From positions 62,001 to 126,000 of the forward strand of contig JACJYO010000002.1 of NCBI GenBank assembly GCA_020636075.1: a stretch of DNA of 64,000 bases, in the 5' to 3' direction. Both the position numbers and the translations under genes were made by a program. The notes beneath the pieces were generated by a model. It made no database searches. It was not told the DNA's origin and saw nothing but the letters and a program-made list of their open reading frames with translations. This document shows, piece after piece, positions 51,357 through 61,600 of this stretch; positions within the stretch are counted from its first letter, which is position 1, and each line of letters opens with the position of its first letter. This stretch comes from Lewinellaceae bacterium (GTDB lineage: Bacteria > Bacteroidota > Bacteroidia > Chitinophagales > Saprospiraceae).

Positions 51357-52709
51357 TTAATTTGCATATACTTCCTCGCTTGTTTTGGTTTGGTACATGC
51401 GCTCCAGTTCATCTTCATAAAAAAACTGATCGCCAAAAGCGGGTTTGAGATCATTTAGCCAGGTGGCCGTTTCATCGTATTCTGCAAAAAACGGCTTGGC
51501 AACCCAGTCCGGGTTTCTGCCTTGCAAAAAACGCAAGGTTAACACCTTTTTGTTATCCATTTTAGACACCCCCAAAATCTGCACTTTACCCGGCGTTGCC
51601 GACATGCTGGGGCCGCGTACTGTTCGGCACAGGCCACTCACTTGTTGATAGGCATCGCGAAAAATCTCCCAGGCCCGCACAAGCGGCACTTCAAAGTAGT
51701 GTTTGGCTCCGGTATCCCTTGCGACAAACATGTAATACGGGATGCAGTTTTGATTGACTTGTTCGCGCCACATTTCGGCCCAGGTGTCGGCGTTGTCATT
51801 AATGTGGGCAAGCAGTGGCGACTGGGTGCGAATTTGAATGCCGGTGCTGCGCAACCGCCGGATAGCGCGTTGCACGGCGGGTGTTTTCAATTCATTTGGG
51901 TGATTGAAGTGCGCCATAAAGGCCAGGTTAACGCCGCTTTTCACGATGCGCTCAAACAGGGCCAGAAACTTATCGGCTTCTTCGTCATCAATAAATTTAT
52001 ACGGCCAAAACCCCAGCGATTTGGTGCCGATCCGAATGGACTGGATGTTGGTTTTATTGTCGCCGAGAAAAGGTTCGATATATTGCCGAAACACTTCAAA
52101 TTTCATAATCATGGGGTCACCGCCCGTAAATAAAATATCGGTGACCTCCTGGTGTTGTTCCAGGTATTTTACGAGCAATTCCGTTTCGCGCATGGCAAAT
52201 TTGATTTCGTTCATACCGACAAATTGCGGCCAACGAAAGCAAAAGGTGCAATAGCTGTGGCAGGTTTGCCCGGAGCTGGGGAAAAAGAGCAGGGTTTCGC
52301 GGTATTTGTGTTGAATGCCAGTCAGTTTGACGCCGTCAATTTCCGGCACATTAAGTTCAACCTGGCCTGCAGGGTGGGGGTTAAGTTTCAGTCGGATTTT
52401 GTAAGCAGTTTCCCGAATGACATTTCGATCATTTGTGCTGTTCAGGGTTTTTTCCATTTCAGAAAAATGCGCCGGGAGCAGCATGTCCCTATTCGGGAAT
52501 ACAAGGTTAAAAAGCGGATCATCTTTGTAATGATCCCAATCGATCAATTCATCAATAACGTAATTGTTGACTTTAAATGGAAGGACGTTGCCCACGATTT
52601 CAATTGCGCGACGTTCAGACTCAGTGAGGCGTTCCATTTGGGGGATGTTTCGGAAGGTGTTTAGAGCATAAGCCTTATAGGCTGGTTTTGTTTGTATCAA
52701 AATCTGCAT
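51357..52709 (-). CDS. KamA family radical SAM protein (lysine 2,3-aminomutase-like)
   Basis: A 450-residue radical SAM enzyme with the cluster motif C-x3-C-x2-C at Cys150, Cys154 and Cys157 (CHSYCTFC). KamA-family blocks are seen: KYRETLLFFPSSGQTCHSYC, DILFTGGDPMIM, TKSLGFWP, ARRLRSTGIQIRTQ-like RRLRSTGIQIRTQSPLL, and a late G-K (TPGKVQILGV) that may carry the PLP lysine. Family members shift an amino group between carbons 2 and 3 of lysine or glutamate, but this protein is diverged at likely substrate residues, so substrate is open. It is co-transcribed with a Tat-exported cupin. Confidence 0.88.
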   Translation of the reverse strand: MQILIQTKPAYKAYALNTFRNIPQMERLTESERRAIEIVGNVLPFKVNNYVIDELIDWDHYKDDPLFNLVFPNRDMLLPAHFSEMEKTLNSTNDRNVIRETAYKIRLKLNPHPAGQVELNVPEIDGVKLTGIQHKYRETLLFFPSSGQTCHSYCTFCFRWPQFVGMNEIKFAMRETELLVKYLEQHQEVTDILFTGGDPMIMKFEVFRQYIEPFLGDNKTNIQSIRIGTKSLGFWPYKFIDDEEADKFLALFERIVKSGVNLAFMAHFNHPNELKTPAVQRAIRRLRSTGIQIRTQSPLLAHINDNADTWAEMWREQVNQNCIPYYMFVARDTGAKHYFEVPLVRAWEIFRDAYQQVSGLCRTVRGPSMSATPGKVQILGVSKMDNKKVLTLRFLQGRNPDWVAKPFFAEYDETATWLNDLKPAFGDQFFYEDELERMYQTKTSEEVYAN

Positions 52710-52893
52710 CTTTTAGTTGGTTATGAAAATACGAAATCCGCAACCAGAGTGTTGAGTAGCGGGATAATACTAAAAATTCGGGACTTGCCGGTAGGTTCCC
52801 GGTTTGTTTGGCAATGAAATGACCGGGTGTTCCCAATTTACGATTTTTTTAAAGTATTCAAAATCTGCAGAAAACTGGATATTTACCCAACAC

Positions 52894-54084
52894 ATGGAAA
52901 ATCCCGCGATTTATTTAAAACCCGGAAAAGAAATGCCGGTGCTCCGTTTTCACCCTTGGGTATTCTCTGGCGCCGTTCAACGGATTTCCGGCAAACCTTC
53001 CGATGGTGAAATTGTAGAAGTCTTCAGCAGTCGGAACCAGCTCCTGGGTCTTGGCCATTTTCACCATGGAAGCATTGCGGTGCGCCTGCTTTCATTTGGC
53101 CCCGCAGACCTGACAGACTCTTCATTTTGGGTGCAGAAACTGGAATCGGCTTTTCAGGTACGACGATCTGTTGGCCTGTCTGCAACTTCGGAAACTAATT
53201 GTTTTCGGCTCGTGCACGGTGAAGGCGATGGCCTGTCTGGGTTAATTATTGATGTTTATGGCACGACAGCAGTGCTGCAATGCCACAGCATCGGAATGCA
53301 TCGTCAACGCGAGTTGATTGCCCATGCGCTCAAGACAATTTTGGGTGATAGCCTCCACGCTGTTTTCGACAAGAGTAAGGAGGCTTTGCCACCGCAATAC
53401 GCCGCTTCGATTCAAAATGCGTACTTGATTGGCAACCCGGAGTCTAGTGCTGTGGTAGCTGAAAATGGCGTGCATTTTCGGATAGATTGGGAAGAAGGGC
53501 AGAAAACCGGCTTTTTTCTGGACCAACGGGAAAACCGGAAATTACTGGCTGAATTTGCCTCTGGAAAAACCGTACTCAATACCTTTTGTTATACTGGAGG
53601 GTTTTCATGTTATGCTTTGCGCGCCGGGGCGACGTTGGTGCACTCGGTGGATGTTTCGGGAAAGGCTATGGCGCTCACGGAAGAGAATGTTCTGCTGAAT
53701 GCTCCATTCAATGGCAAACATGAGGGGTTTACCAGCGATGTACTTGCGTTTTTTAAGCAAACAGCACAAACCTACGATGTGGTGGTTGTAGATCCACCGG
53801 CGTACGCAAAAAGCCTGAATAAACGCCATAATGCGGTGCAAGGCTATAAACGATTGAACGAAGCAGCCCTTGCCAGAGTAGCGCCAGGTGGAATTTTGTT
53901 TACCTTTTCCTGCTCTCAGGTGGTTGATCGCGAGCTATTTTACCACACCATTGCGGCTGCCGCCCTCACTGTAAAACGCCCTGTCCGGGTATTGCATCAT
54001 CTGACCCAGGGGCCCGACCATCCGGTTAGTTTGTTTCATCCGGAGGGCTCTTACCTAAAAGGCCTGGTCTTGTACGTTGAATAG
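52894..54084 (+). CDS. Class I SAM-dependent rRNA cytosine methyltransferase (RlmI-like)
   Basis: A 396-residue protein from ATG 52894 (the longer frame to 52804 adds non-homologous residues). An N-terminal PUA domain (about 1-75) and a RlmI-type methyltransferase: VLNTFCYTGGFSCYALRAGA (motif I), VDPPAYAKS (motif IV, Asp300) and the catalytic Cys340 in TFSCSQ. Such enzymes methylate a cytosine at C5 in 23S rRNA. No promoter was recognised upstream; the KamA-like gene diverges 184 bases away. Confidence 0.93.
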   Translation: MENPAIYLKPGKEMPVLRFHPWVFSGAVQRISGKPSDGEIVEVFSSRNQLLGLGHFHHGSIAVRLLSFGPADLTDSSFWVQKLESAFQVRRSVGLSATSETNCFRLVHGEGDGLSGLIIDVYGTTAVLQCHSIGMHRQRELIAHALKTILGDSLHAVFDKSKEALPPQYAASIQNAYLIGNPESSAVVAENGVHFRIDWEEGQKTGFFLDQRENRKLLAEFASGKTVLNTFCYTGGFSCYALRAGATLVHSVDVSGKAMALTEENVLLNAPFNGKHEGFTSDVLAFFKQTAQTYDVVVVDPPAYAKSLNKRHNAVQGYKRLNEAALARVAPGGILFTFSCSQVVDRELFYHTIAAAALTVKRPVRVLHHLTQGPDHPVSLFHPEGSYLKGLVLYVE

Positions 54085-54123
54085 CAATTCTTAAAATTTG
54101 ATAGTTGTAAACAAATGTTATTT

Positions 54124-54951
54124 ATGAAAAACCTGTTGTTACTCGCTGTATTACTCGGCTTTTTTGCCTGCCAGAATCAGGAGCCGCCAATTCCAATGTG
54201 TCACGATCCGAATGCTGAATTTGCCGCATTTGCATCGGATAAAGAATTTCAAAATGCCCACCCGGCGCCAAGACCTGCCGCGCTTACTCACGGTGGGAAA
54301 AACATTGAATTCCCTGTGGAAGGCGGCGAGAACGGCCGGGGATTTTTGATCACAGCCCATGGACAAACCAATAAATACCTGTTGCTTTTCCATGAATGGT
54401 GGGGATTGAATGACAATATCCGGAACGAAGCATCCTATTGGGTGCACGAACTGGGTATAAACGTGTTGGCAATTGACTTGTACGATGGCAAACTGGCAAC
54501 CACCTCCGCGGATGCCGGTAAACTGATGCAGGCGTGTGACGCGGATCGGGCCAAAGCCATTATTCAAGGTGCCGAAAAATATCTGGGTGAAAAGGCCGAT
54601 TTTCGTACGATGGGCTGGTGTTTTGGCGGTGGCTGGTCGCTACAGGCCGCATTACAACTTGGCGACAAAGCCAAAGCCTGTGTGATGTACTACGGCATGC
54701 CGGAAAAGGATGTTGAAACGTTGAAGACCTTGCAAACCGATGTTTTAATGATCCACGCCAAGCAGGATAAATGGATCAATGATGCTGTGGTGGATGAGTT
54801 CAAAGAGGACATGAAGGAGGCCGACAAGTCGCTGACCGTAAAGGAATACGACGCCAACCACGCTTTTGCCAATCCCAGCAACCCAAGTTACAACGAACAG
54901 GCCGCTAAGGATGCCCGGGCAGAAGTCTTGGCATATTTAAAAGGAAAATGA
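54124..54951 (+). CDS. Dienelactone hydrolase family lipoprotein
   Basis: A 275-residue protein from ATG 54124 (an in-frame ATG at 54115 is possible). It is a lipoprotein: hydrophobic signal with lipobox FFAC. The alpha/beta hydrolase has the Cys nucleophile in GWCFGGGWS (Cys166), Asp215 in HAKQDKW and His246 in DANHAFANP. This matches dienelactone hydrolases, which open lactone rings, but most bacterial members have unknown substrates. It follows the RlmI-like gene by 39 bases. Confidence 0.9.
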   Translation: MKNLLLLAVLLGFFACQNQEPPIPMCHDPNAEFAAFASDKEFQNAHPAPRPAALTHGGKNIEFPVEGGENGRGFLITAHGQTNKYLLLFHEWWGLNDNIRNEASYWVHELGINVLAIDLYDGKLATTSADAGKLMQACDADRAKAIIQGAEKYLGEKADFRTMGWCFGGGWSLQAALQLGDKAKACVMYYGMPEKDVETLKTLQTDVLMIHAKQDKWINDAVVDEFKEDMKEADKSLTVKEYDANHAFANPSNPSYNEQAAKDARAEVLAYLKGK

Positions 54952-54962
54952 TCATTACGAAT

Positions 54963-54998
54963 GCGGACCCGGAATATCTTGATTGATTCCGGGTTCGC
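54963..54998. repeat. 13-bp hairpin before the DUF4230 gene
   Basis: Arms 54963-54975 and 54986-54998 pair over 13 bp with one G-U, 10-base loop. It lies between the hydrolase stop and the DUF4230 start, with no U-tract. It ends 6 bases before ATG 55004 and 18 before ATG 55016, so it would hinder initiation at the first one. Confidence 0.6.
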
Positions 54999-55015
54999 AC
55001 TCAATGTTTTACAAC

Positions 55016-56287
55016 ATGGCTACACATCAACCTGATGCTCCCCGCAGCGGTGGCGGCTCCGGAGCAATTTTCGGCAAACAGATTTTATTACTGGCAATGG
55101 TTTGCATTGCCGGCGTCATCGTTTACAAGACCTTCTTGAGTGACGGCGGCTCATTTTCCGGCATTTTTCAAAAGCCAAAGGAAGTACAGCTGACTTATGT
55201 GCCATCGGATTTCCATCCCAACCTGAATGAAGAAGCCACGCTGCAGATCCTGGCCGAACCGGAAAAATACCGGAAGGAGTTTGATGACCTCGTCTACAAT
55301 TTTAATATCTCATTGTTGTACCATGTAGCCAACCGGATGAACTTGCCCGACAGCCTGAAGCGCCGCCTTGAACCGGAGTACCGCAATCACCACGATTATT
55401 TGCGCAGCTTATATTTCAATGATTTTGTAGCCTTAAAAGATACAACTGCCGGCCTCTATGAAACCTGGTACAATGACAATACCAATCAGGCGGTCAAGGT
55501 TTTTAATGAAGTGGCGGGCAAATACACTTGCTTTTTTGTGACCCAAATTATGGCCACGCTGGTGAAATCGACCGATGGGCGCATTTTTGCAAAGGGTAAA
55601 AATGTAGCAAACCCATGCGGAATAGCCCTGAGTGAGGGCCTACGCCCCATGGTCGATCGCCTGCAGGCCCGGGCCGCCATAATCGATTTTAGTGCGTCGA
55701 GAGGTTTGTTAAAAGATAAAGTTCGAAGGGGGATCGCCGAATTGGCCACCTACGAATTGCGGAGTCGCCTGGGCCTGGACAAAACCTTATCCTACAAGAT
55801 TTTTGGCATTTCAATCTCTGAAACAGATATCCGGGTGGAGGCTATCAGTGTGATAAAAGCCGGCTTCAAACTCGACCAACAGTTTGATGTTACCTTCAGC
55901 CCGTCAAAGGGCGTGGTGTACATTACGTTACCAGCACCTACAATTTTATCGCATGAAGTTTACCCGCGCGTGGATAAGCTCGATGTTGGTTTTCTAGCGG
56001 GTATCAGCGGAGAAGAGATGAACCGGAATTTTAATGACTTACGCCGGGAGTTTCGCGCGGATGCACTTGAAAATGAGCATATTTTGGACAAGGCCAAGGC
56101 GCGGGCGGATACTGTCATGCAGCTGATGTTGGGGCCAATCGTCAAGAGTATGGGCCGCAACTACAAACTTCAGATGCGTTACGCCGGCACCTCCGAAATC
56201 ATTACGGAGGATGAACTGCGCCGACGTGGCGAGACCAAATCCTCCACGCAAGACGTGAAGGATAAATCCAAGTTTATACCGCAGTAG
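55016..56287 (+). CDS. DUF4230-like membrane-anchored protein
   Basis: A 423-residue protein from ATG 55016 (ATG 55004 is an alternative, disfavoured by the hairpin upstream). One N-terminal membrane segment (QILLLAMVCIAGVIVYKTFL) follows a short basic, Gly-rich cytoplasmic start. The C-terminal half has a DUF4230-like block: VVYITLPAPTILSHEVYPRVDKLDV and ARADTVMQLMLGPIVKSMG. DUF4230 proteins are common in Bacteroidota and Firmicutes and of unknown role. The first half (about 70-200) was not recognised. Confidence 0.8.
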   Translation: MATHQPDAPRSGGGSGAIFGKQILLLAMVCIAGVIVYKTFLSDGGSFSGIFQKPKEVQLTYVPSDFHPNLNEEATLQILAEPEKYRKEFDDLVYNFNISLLYHVANRMNLPDSLKRRLEPEYRNHHDYLRSLYFNDFVALKDTTAGLYETWYNDNTNQAVKVFNEVAGKYTCFFVTQIMATLVKSTDGRIFAKGKNVANPCGIALSEGLRPMVDRLQARAAIIDFSASRGLLKDKVRRGIAELATYELRSRLGLDKTLSYKIFGISISETDIRVEAISVIKAGFKLDQQFDVTFSPSKGVVYITLPAPTILSHEVYPRVDKLDVGFLAGISGEEMNRNFNDLRREFRADALENEHILDKAKARADTVMQLMLGPIVKSMGRNYKLQMRYAGTSEIITEDELRRRGETKSSTQDVKDKSKFIPQ

Positions 56288-56309
56288 ACGGGTATAATCT
56301 ATGTGTTGT

Positions 56310-57950
56310 TTAATTGCTGTTTTGTGCAACAGGCTTGCCACTACGTAGTACTTGAAGCGCTTTTTCGACAGCCGGATCATCATCATTCAGGACTTGGTAA
56401 AGCCCTTCGTTTTTAAATAAAATCTTTGCAATCCGCGCTTTGATTTGTAAGCGCAGTTCATATTCACTTTGTGCCTGCTGCTGGGCATTGCCTTCAACGC
56501 CTTGTTTTTCTACGTAAGTTATAAAATCTGTATAGAGTTGATCGGAAACTTTAAACTGCCGGACAAAGGCATCTGCTGAGTTTGGTAATTTTCCCTGCTC
56601 TTGTGTTTCCAGCCAGCGGGCTACAAACGGCGAAAGGTGTTGGCGTGCAGCAAAATAATAATCTGTTGCAAATGATGTATCGATAGGAATGAATATATCC
56701 GGTGTTATGCCGCCGCCGCCGTATACAATTCGGCCCATTCCGGTGTAAAATTTGGTTGAATCGGCTTGCTTGATCCTGGTAGGGTCTGCCAATTCGCCAT
56801 TATGCAAGCGCCGGTCTGCTTCCAAATTATAATCCGCGTTGTTTTTGTAATCGCGTTGAATGTTGCGTCCACTGGGTGTGTAGTACCTCGAGATCGTCAA
56901 CCTTAAGGCTCCACCGTCGCTCAGGGTGTATGGCACCTGAACCAACCCTTTTCCAAAGGTGCGGCGACCAATCACCCAGCCACGATCATGGTCTTGAATG
57001 GCGCCGGCGACGATTTCACTGGCGGATGCCGAGCCTTCATCGATCAATACCACGATATCCTGAATATTGAACCGGGCACGGCCATTGCTTTTGTAATCAG
57101 TGCGGCGCTCTGTTCGCCCCTCCGTGTAAACCAGCAGTTTCCCTTCCGGAAAAAATTGACTTAATAACTCGGTGGCTTCATTCAGATAGCCACCTGGGTT
57201 GCCACGCAAATCGAGAACCAGGTTTTTCATGCCCTTTTCCTCAACCAGGGGACGCACCGACTCCATGAATTCCTTGTATGTTGGTGCACTGAACCGGTTG
57301 ATTTTGATATAGCCGGTAGTTTGATCCAGCATATAGGCTACATCAACGCTGTGTACCGGAATTACATCGCGGGCCAACGTAAAATGCCGCAACTTAGATT
57401 CGACGCCACGTAAAATGCCCACCTTGACCAGCGAACCTTTTTCGCCGCGCAATTTTTTGAAGATTTCAGTATTGGAAATTTTTATGCCTGCCACTTTGGC
57501 ATCGTCGATGGTAACAATTTTGTCGCCAGCCAAAATACCGGCGGCTTCTGAAGGACCTCCGGACAGCGGGGTAACAACCTGAATTGTATCGTCCACCATA
57601 ATAAATTCGATACCAATACCTTCAAAATTGCCATTCATAACCTCATCCTCGTGCATCAATTCTTCCGGGCTCATGTATACAGAATGAGGATCAAGTTGTT
57701 CCAGGAGGTGATCTATCGTTTCCCGCTTTAGAGTAACCAGGTCTACCGTATCAACATACTTGGCATTAATGTAACCAAAGATTTCATCGATTACTCCGGA
57801 CTTTTGGGCGCTGTTCAATGCGGGATTAATCAATCGTATGTTGGCATCATGGTGCGGCAATTGCTGTCCAATGAACATTCCAGTTGCCAACATAATAGCA
57901 AGAAGTATGGGCAAGCGAATCGAAGTCGATGAATTTTTTTGCTCAGTCAT
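56310..57950 (-). CDS. S41 family C-terminal processing peptidase (CtpA-like)
   Basis: A 546-residue periplasmic serine protease with an N-terminal signal anchor (LPILLAIMLATGMFIG). A PDZ domain (about 90-180, GIGIEFIMVDDTIQVVTPLSGGPSEAAG) precedes the S41 core: Ser309 in EGSASASEIV and Lys334 in RTFGKGLVQ form the Ser/Lys dyad, spaced 25 apart as in known CtpA. A helical C-terminal extension of about 90 residues follows. Such enzymes trim C-termini of envelope proteins. The gene converges with the DUF4230 gene across 22 bases. Confidence 0.95.
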   Translation of the reverse strand: MTEQKNSSTSIRLPILLAIMLATGMFIGQQLPHHDANIRLINPALNSAQKSGVIDEIFGYINAKYVDTVDLVTLKRETIDHLLEQLDPHSVYMSPEELMHEDEVMNGNFEGIGIEFIMVDDTIQVVTPLSGGPSEAAGILAGDKIVTIDDAKVAGIKISNTEIFKKLRGEKGSLVKVGILRGVESKLRHFTLARDVIPVHSVDVAYMLDQTTGYIKINRFSAPTYKEFMESVRPLVEEKGMKNLVLDLRGNPGGYLNEATELLSQFFPEGKLLVYTEGRTERRTDYKSNGRARFNIQDIVVLIDEGSASASEIVAGAIQDHDRGWVIGRRTFGKGLVQVPYTLSDGGALRLTISRYYTPSGRNIQRDYKNNADYNLEADRRLHNGELADPTRIKQADSTKFYTGMGRIVYGGGGITPDIFIPIDTSFATDYYFAARQHLSPFVARWLETQEQGKLPNSADAFVRQFKVSDQLYTDFITYVEKQGVEGNAQQQAQSEYELRLQIKARIAKILFKNEGLYQVLNDDDPAVEKALQVLRSGKPVAQNSN

Positions 57951-58010
57951 ATATTCCTTAAAAAATCACTAATTGAATTTGACAATTATTAAAACCTTTT
58001 TAAAATCGCA

Positions 58011-58040
58011 GGTGTTTTGCTTCGTGAATCGTTAAACACC
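58011..58040. promoter_or_regulatory. Inverted repeat before the Lrp-like gene
   Basis: GGTGTTT (58011-58017) and AAACACC (58034-58040) are perfect 7-base inverted repeats 10 bases before the Lrp ATG. Lrp/AsnC regulators often bind dyads near their own promoters, so this may be an autoregulatory site. Evidence is position and symmetry only. Confidence 0.3.
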
Positions 58041-58050
58041 TTCTCTAATC

Positions 58051-58527
58051 ATGACGGACCGCCCGGAACTTGACCAACTCGATAAAAAAATTCTATCTGC
58101 GTTAATAAAAGACGGAAAAACACCCTACACCGACCTTGCTAAACAACTTTTCGTTTCCAGTGGAACCATTCATGTCCGAATGAAAAAAATGGAACAAATG
58201 GGAATCGTGGTTGGGTCAAGTTTAAAAGTGGATTTTCAAAAATTAGGTTACGACATTACTGCATTTCTGGGCATTTACCTGGACAAAAGTTCACTGTATG
58301 ATGATGTGAGCGCCCAATTGGAACAAATCCCTGAAATTGTTGAATCGAACTACACCACGGGATTGTACAGTATTTTTACAAAAATAGTTTGCAAAGATAC
58401 AAATCACCTTCGCCAAGTGCTGCACGATAAAATTCAGAAAATCCAGGGAATTCAACGTACGGAAACATTCATTTCGTTGGAACAGAGTATCAATCGCGCG
58501 GTCAATTTTTTTGACGCTGATGAATAA
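58051..58527 (+). CDS. Lrp/AsnC family transcriptional regulator
   Basis: A 158-residue regulator. The N-terminal helix-turn-helix (LDQLDKKILSALIKDGKTPYTDLAKQL, FVSSGTIHVRMKKMEQMGIV) and the C-terminal RAM domain (about 70-150) with GLYSIFTKIVCKDTNHL match the family. These proteins sense amino acids or related molecules. It is monocistronic and divergent from ctpA, with a dyad just before it. Its target and ligand are unknown; it is the only regulator in the window. Confidence 0.94.
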   Translation: MTDRPELDQLDKKILSALIKDGKTPYTDLAKQLFVSSGTIHVRMKKMEQMGIVVGSSLKVDFQKLGYDITAFLGIYLDKSSLYDDVSAQLEQIPEIVESNYTTGLYSIFTKIVCKDTNHLRQVLHDKIQKIQGIQRTETFISLEQSINRAVNFFDADE

Positions 58528-58536
58528 AAACGAAAA

Positions 58537-58570
58537 AACGGGGGCGCCTGGATATCCAGACGCCCCCGTT
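58537..58570. terminator. Bidirectional intrinsic terminator
   Basis: A long GC-rich palindrome (58537-58553 with 58554-58570, one mismatch) between the Lrp gene and the giant surface-protein gene. On the minus strand it is followed by a T-rich stretch (ttttttcgttttt), a clear terminator for the giant gene; on the plus strand T's are fewer. Confidence 0.85.
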
Positions 58571-58601
58571 TAAGTATTCAAACATTGGATCTCTAGCCGG
58601 A

Positions 58602-61600
58602 TTAGTTCCGCACCAGCGTCACGTCGCCTTTGAACAGTTCCACCTCACCATCAATAAATTCCACTTCGACGTACCAGACATAAACCGCAGAGGCTGCATC
58701 GTCACCACGAGCTTTGCCATCCCAGGCATACGTGGGATCATTGGGCTGGAAATCATTGGCACTAAAAATCGCATTGCCCCAGCGGTCAAAAATCTGCCAG
58801 TTCTTAATCTGTTGCACATCTGTTCCACCTTGAATCATCAGGAAGGAATTGAGCGGATCACTACTTGCCGGGTTGAATATGTTAGGAATATAAATTCGAC
58901 GCGAACGGTCCACCTGAATTATCTGGCGGTCCGTGGAGATACAACCATTGCTATCAACAACCGTGATCGTTTGCTGATACGAGTGGGTCGGCAAAGTATC
59001 GTAACTAAGGCAGTCGGTTATGATGCATGGCGCTGGCGGATTCCATGAAATCGACTCAATGGGTGTAGTACCTGTAATGGTTGCTGTAACAGTAACTGAT
59101 TCACCTAATTGAAGCAAAACATTATCCTCCAAATCCACAGTCAGGGCGCCCGGCGCTGTAATAGTGACTGTAGTATCCAATATACATCCGTTACCATCCT
59201 CCAAGGCAATCAAATACGTGCCTTGCGAAAGCTGTGAGAACTGTCCGGTTCCTGATGCTGCCCCGCCATTGAACGTAAACTGGAAGGGTTGTGTTCCACC
59301 GATTACTCCGTTAATGGCGATAAATCCATTGGTTTCACCAAAACAGCGGATCTGTTTTACGGTCAGGTCAAATCCTGTCGGAACGGCAGGGTCGTATTCT
59401 ACTGTAACGGTACCCGTATTGGTACAACCATTTGTCGAATTTGTAACCTGCAGGGTATACACGCCAGCCATATCAACAATTGGCGCGAGGGTATTTCCCC
59501 CTGAAACAATGTTTCCGTTTCCGGTTGTCCAGGCATAACTATATGTCGGGCCTGTTGAGGACCCCGTGCCATTGATAGTGACCGAGGTAGTGGTGCAGTC
59601 GAGTTTGTCATTAACGGTTGCTTTGACAGTCGGTTCTGTAAAGTTAGCCGTAACGACAGCATCATACGTTTTTGTGCATCCATTCACTGAAGTCAAGGTC
59701 AGGAAATACGTTCCTGCTGCTGAAACCTGCGGATTCAGATTGGCCGACATAAAGCCACTCGGGCCCGTCCAGGCAAATGTTGCTCCTGGAGTTGATACAG
59801 TACCGCTTATTGCGCTTTGACCATTGTTTGTACAGTTCAACTCTGTACCTGTTGTGGTGCCTACGGGCACATCAGCATCTATGTCCACCTGCGCCGTTGC
59901 TGTAGATGTACATCCATTTGGTGCTGTGATAAGAACGGTATAGACACCTGGCTCACCAATTTGCGGATTTTGCAAATTCATATTGGTCACATCAATATCC
60001 GGGCCGGTCCAGGAGTATGTGGAGCCTGCTACGGAGCTGGTTGATGCAATCATTATTTCAGGCTGCATGCAAGTGATCAGACCACCGGTAGCACCTGCCT
60101 GCGGGGGATCAGTATCCAGGAATACTTCGACATCTGCCATATCAGTACAGCCATTCACCGTATTGGTAACCACTACAGTGTAAATCCCTGACTGGTCTAC
60201 ACCAGGGCTGATCAAGTCAGCATTTCCGGTCGTGATACCGGGTCCCGACCAGGCGTACGTCAAAGGAGCATTGGCTACAGAACCACCAGCGTCTAGCATG
60301 ACTTGGGGTACCGAGCAAGTGATCGTTTGATCAAAACCAGCATCAGCAGTAGGCAAGTCCTGGTCTAAGCCGACCATAACTTCATCCGTACTGGTACAGC
60401 CATTGTTTGTATTAGTAATTAAAACACTGTAAGTGCCGGAAACAGCCACAATCGGCTCAACCTGACTTTGGTTAGCAGCACTGATCCCTGGGCCTGTCCA
60501 AAGCAAGCTAAATCCTGCACCAATATCCGAACCAGTAGCACTTATGGTGACCCCGTTGGCGGAAGTACAGGTAAGAATAGCATCTGCACCAGCATTAGCA
60601 ACCGGCGCTTGAATATCCTGACCTACATTTGCTGCATCTGTATTGCTGCAGCCATTGGCAGTATTTAAAACCTCCAATGTATAAACACCGGGGAGAAAAA
60701 CTTGAGCAGTTGCGTTAGACTGTGTGCCCGCGACGATGCCAGGACCTGTCCAGGTGTACACAATTGTTGCGCCAGCCTGTGAGCCGGTACCATCGAGGCC
60801 CAATGTATCATTTTGGCAAGTCAACGTTTGATCTGCACCCGCCGCTGTTACCGGCAAATCCTGATCAGCAGACACAACCACCATGTCGGTAGATGTACAG
60901 TGATTTTGGATATTGGTTACCAAGAGTGTGTATGTGCCAGAATCGGATACCATTGGGTTTTGCAGGTTAAAGTTAGCGGTGTTAATCCCTGGCCCTGTCC
61001 ACAAATATTCAAAATTGGCACCCGCACTTGAACCAGAGCCGTCAATAGGTAATGTAGTTTGCGTGCAAGTCAGCGTGAAGGGTTGGCCTGCACTGGCTGT
61101 TGGCAGGACTATGTCTTGCGAAATACCCGCAGCGTCCGTCGCTGTACAGCCATTATTTGTGTCCGTGACCAGGAGTACATAGTTGCCTGGAGCATCTACC
61201 ATCGGGCTTTGATCATTTTGATTGGCCGGTGTAATTCCCGGGCCTGTCCACAGATATGTGAAATCGGGTCCTACAGTTGAACCACTTCCATCAAGTGTTA
61301 CTTGCGTAGTTTGACAATCAAGCCCAAGATCACTCCCAGCGGATGCAGTGGGCGCAACCTTGTTTTCCTGAATAACAACAGTATCTGTCGTGACGCAGCT
61401 GTTGTTCTGATCAGTGATAGAAAGAATGTATGTCCCGGGTTGGGTAATAGTAGGTGACAGGTTATTCTGGTTTCCGGCATTAATATCCGGCCCTGTCCAG
61501 AGCGTTTGAAAATTAGCACCCGATGATGACGCAGATCCATCCAATGTTTGCATAGGTGTAGCGCAGGTGAGCACGAGATCGGGACCGGCGCTGGCTGTGG

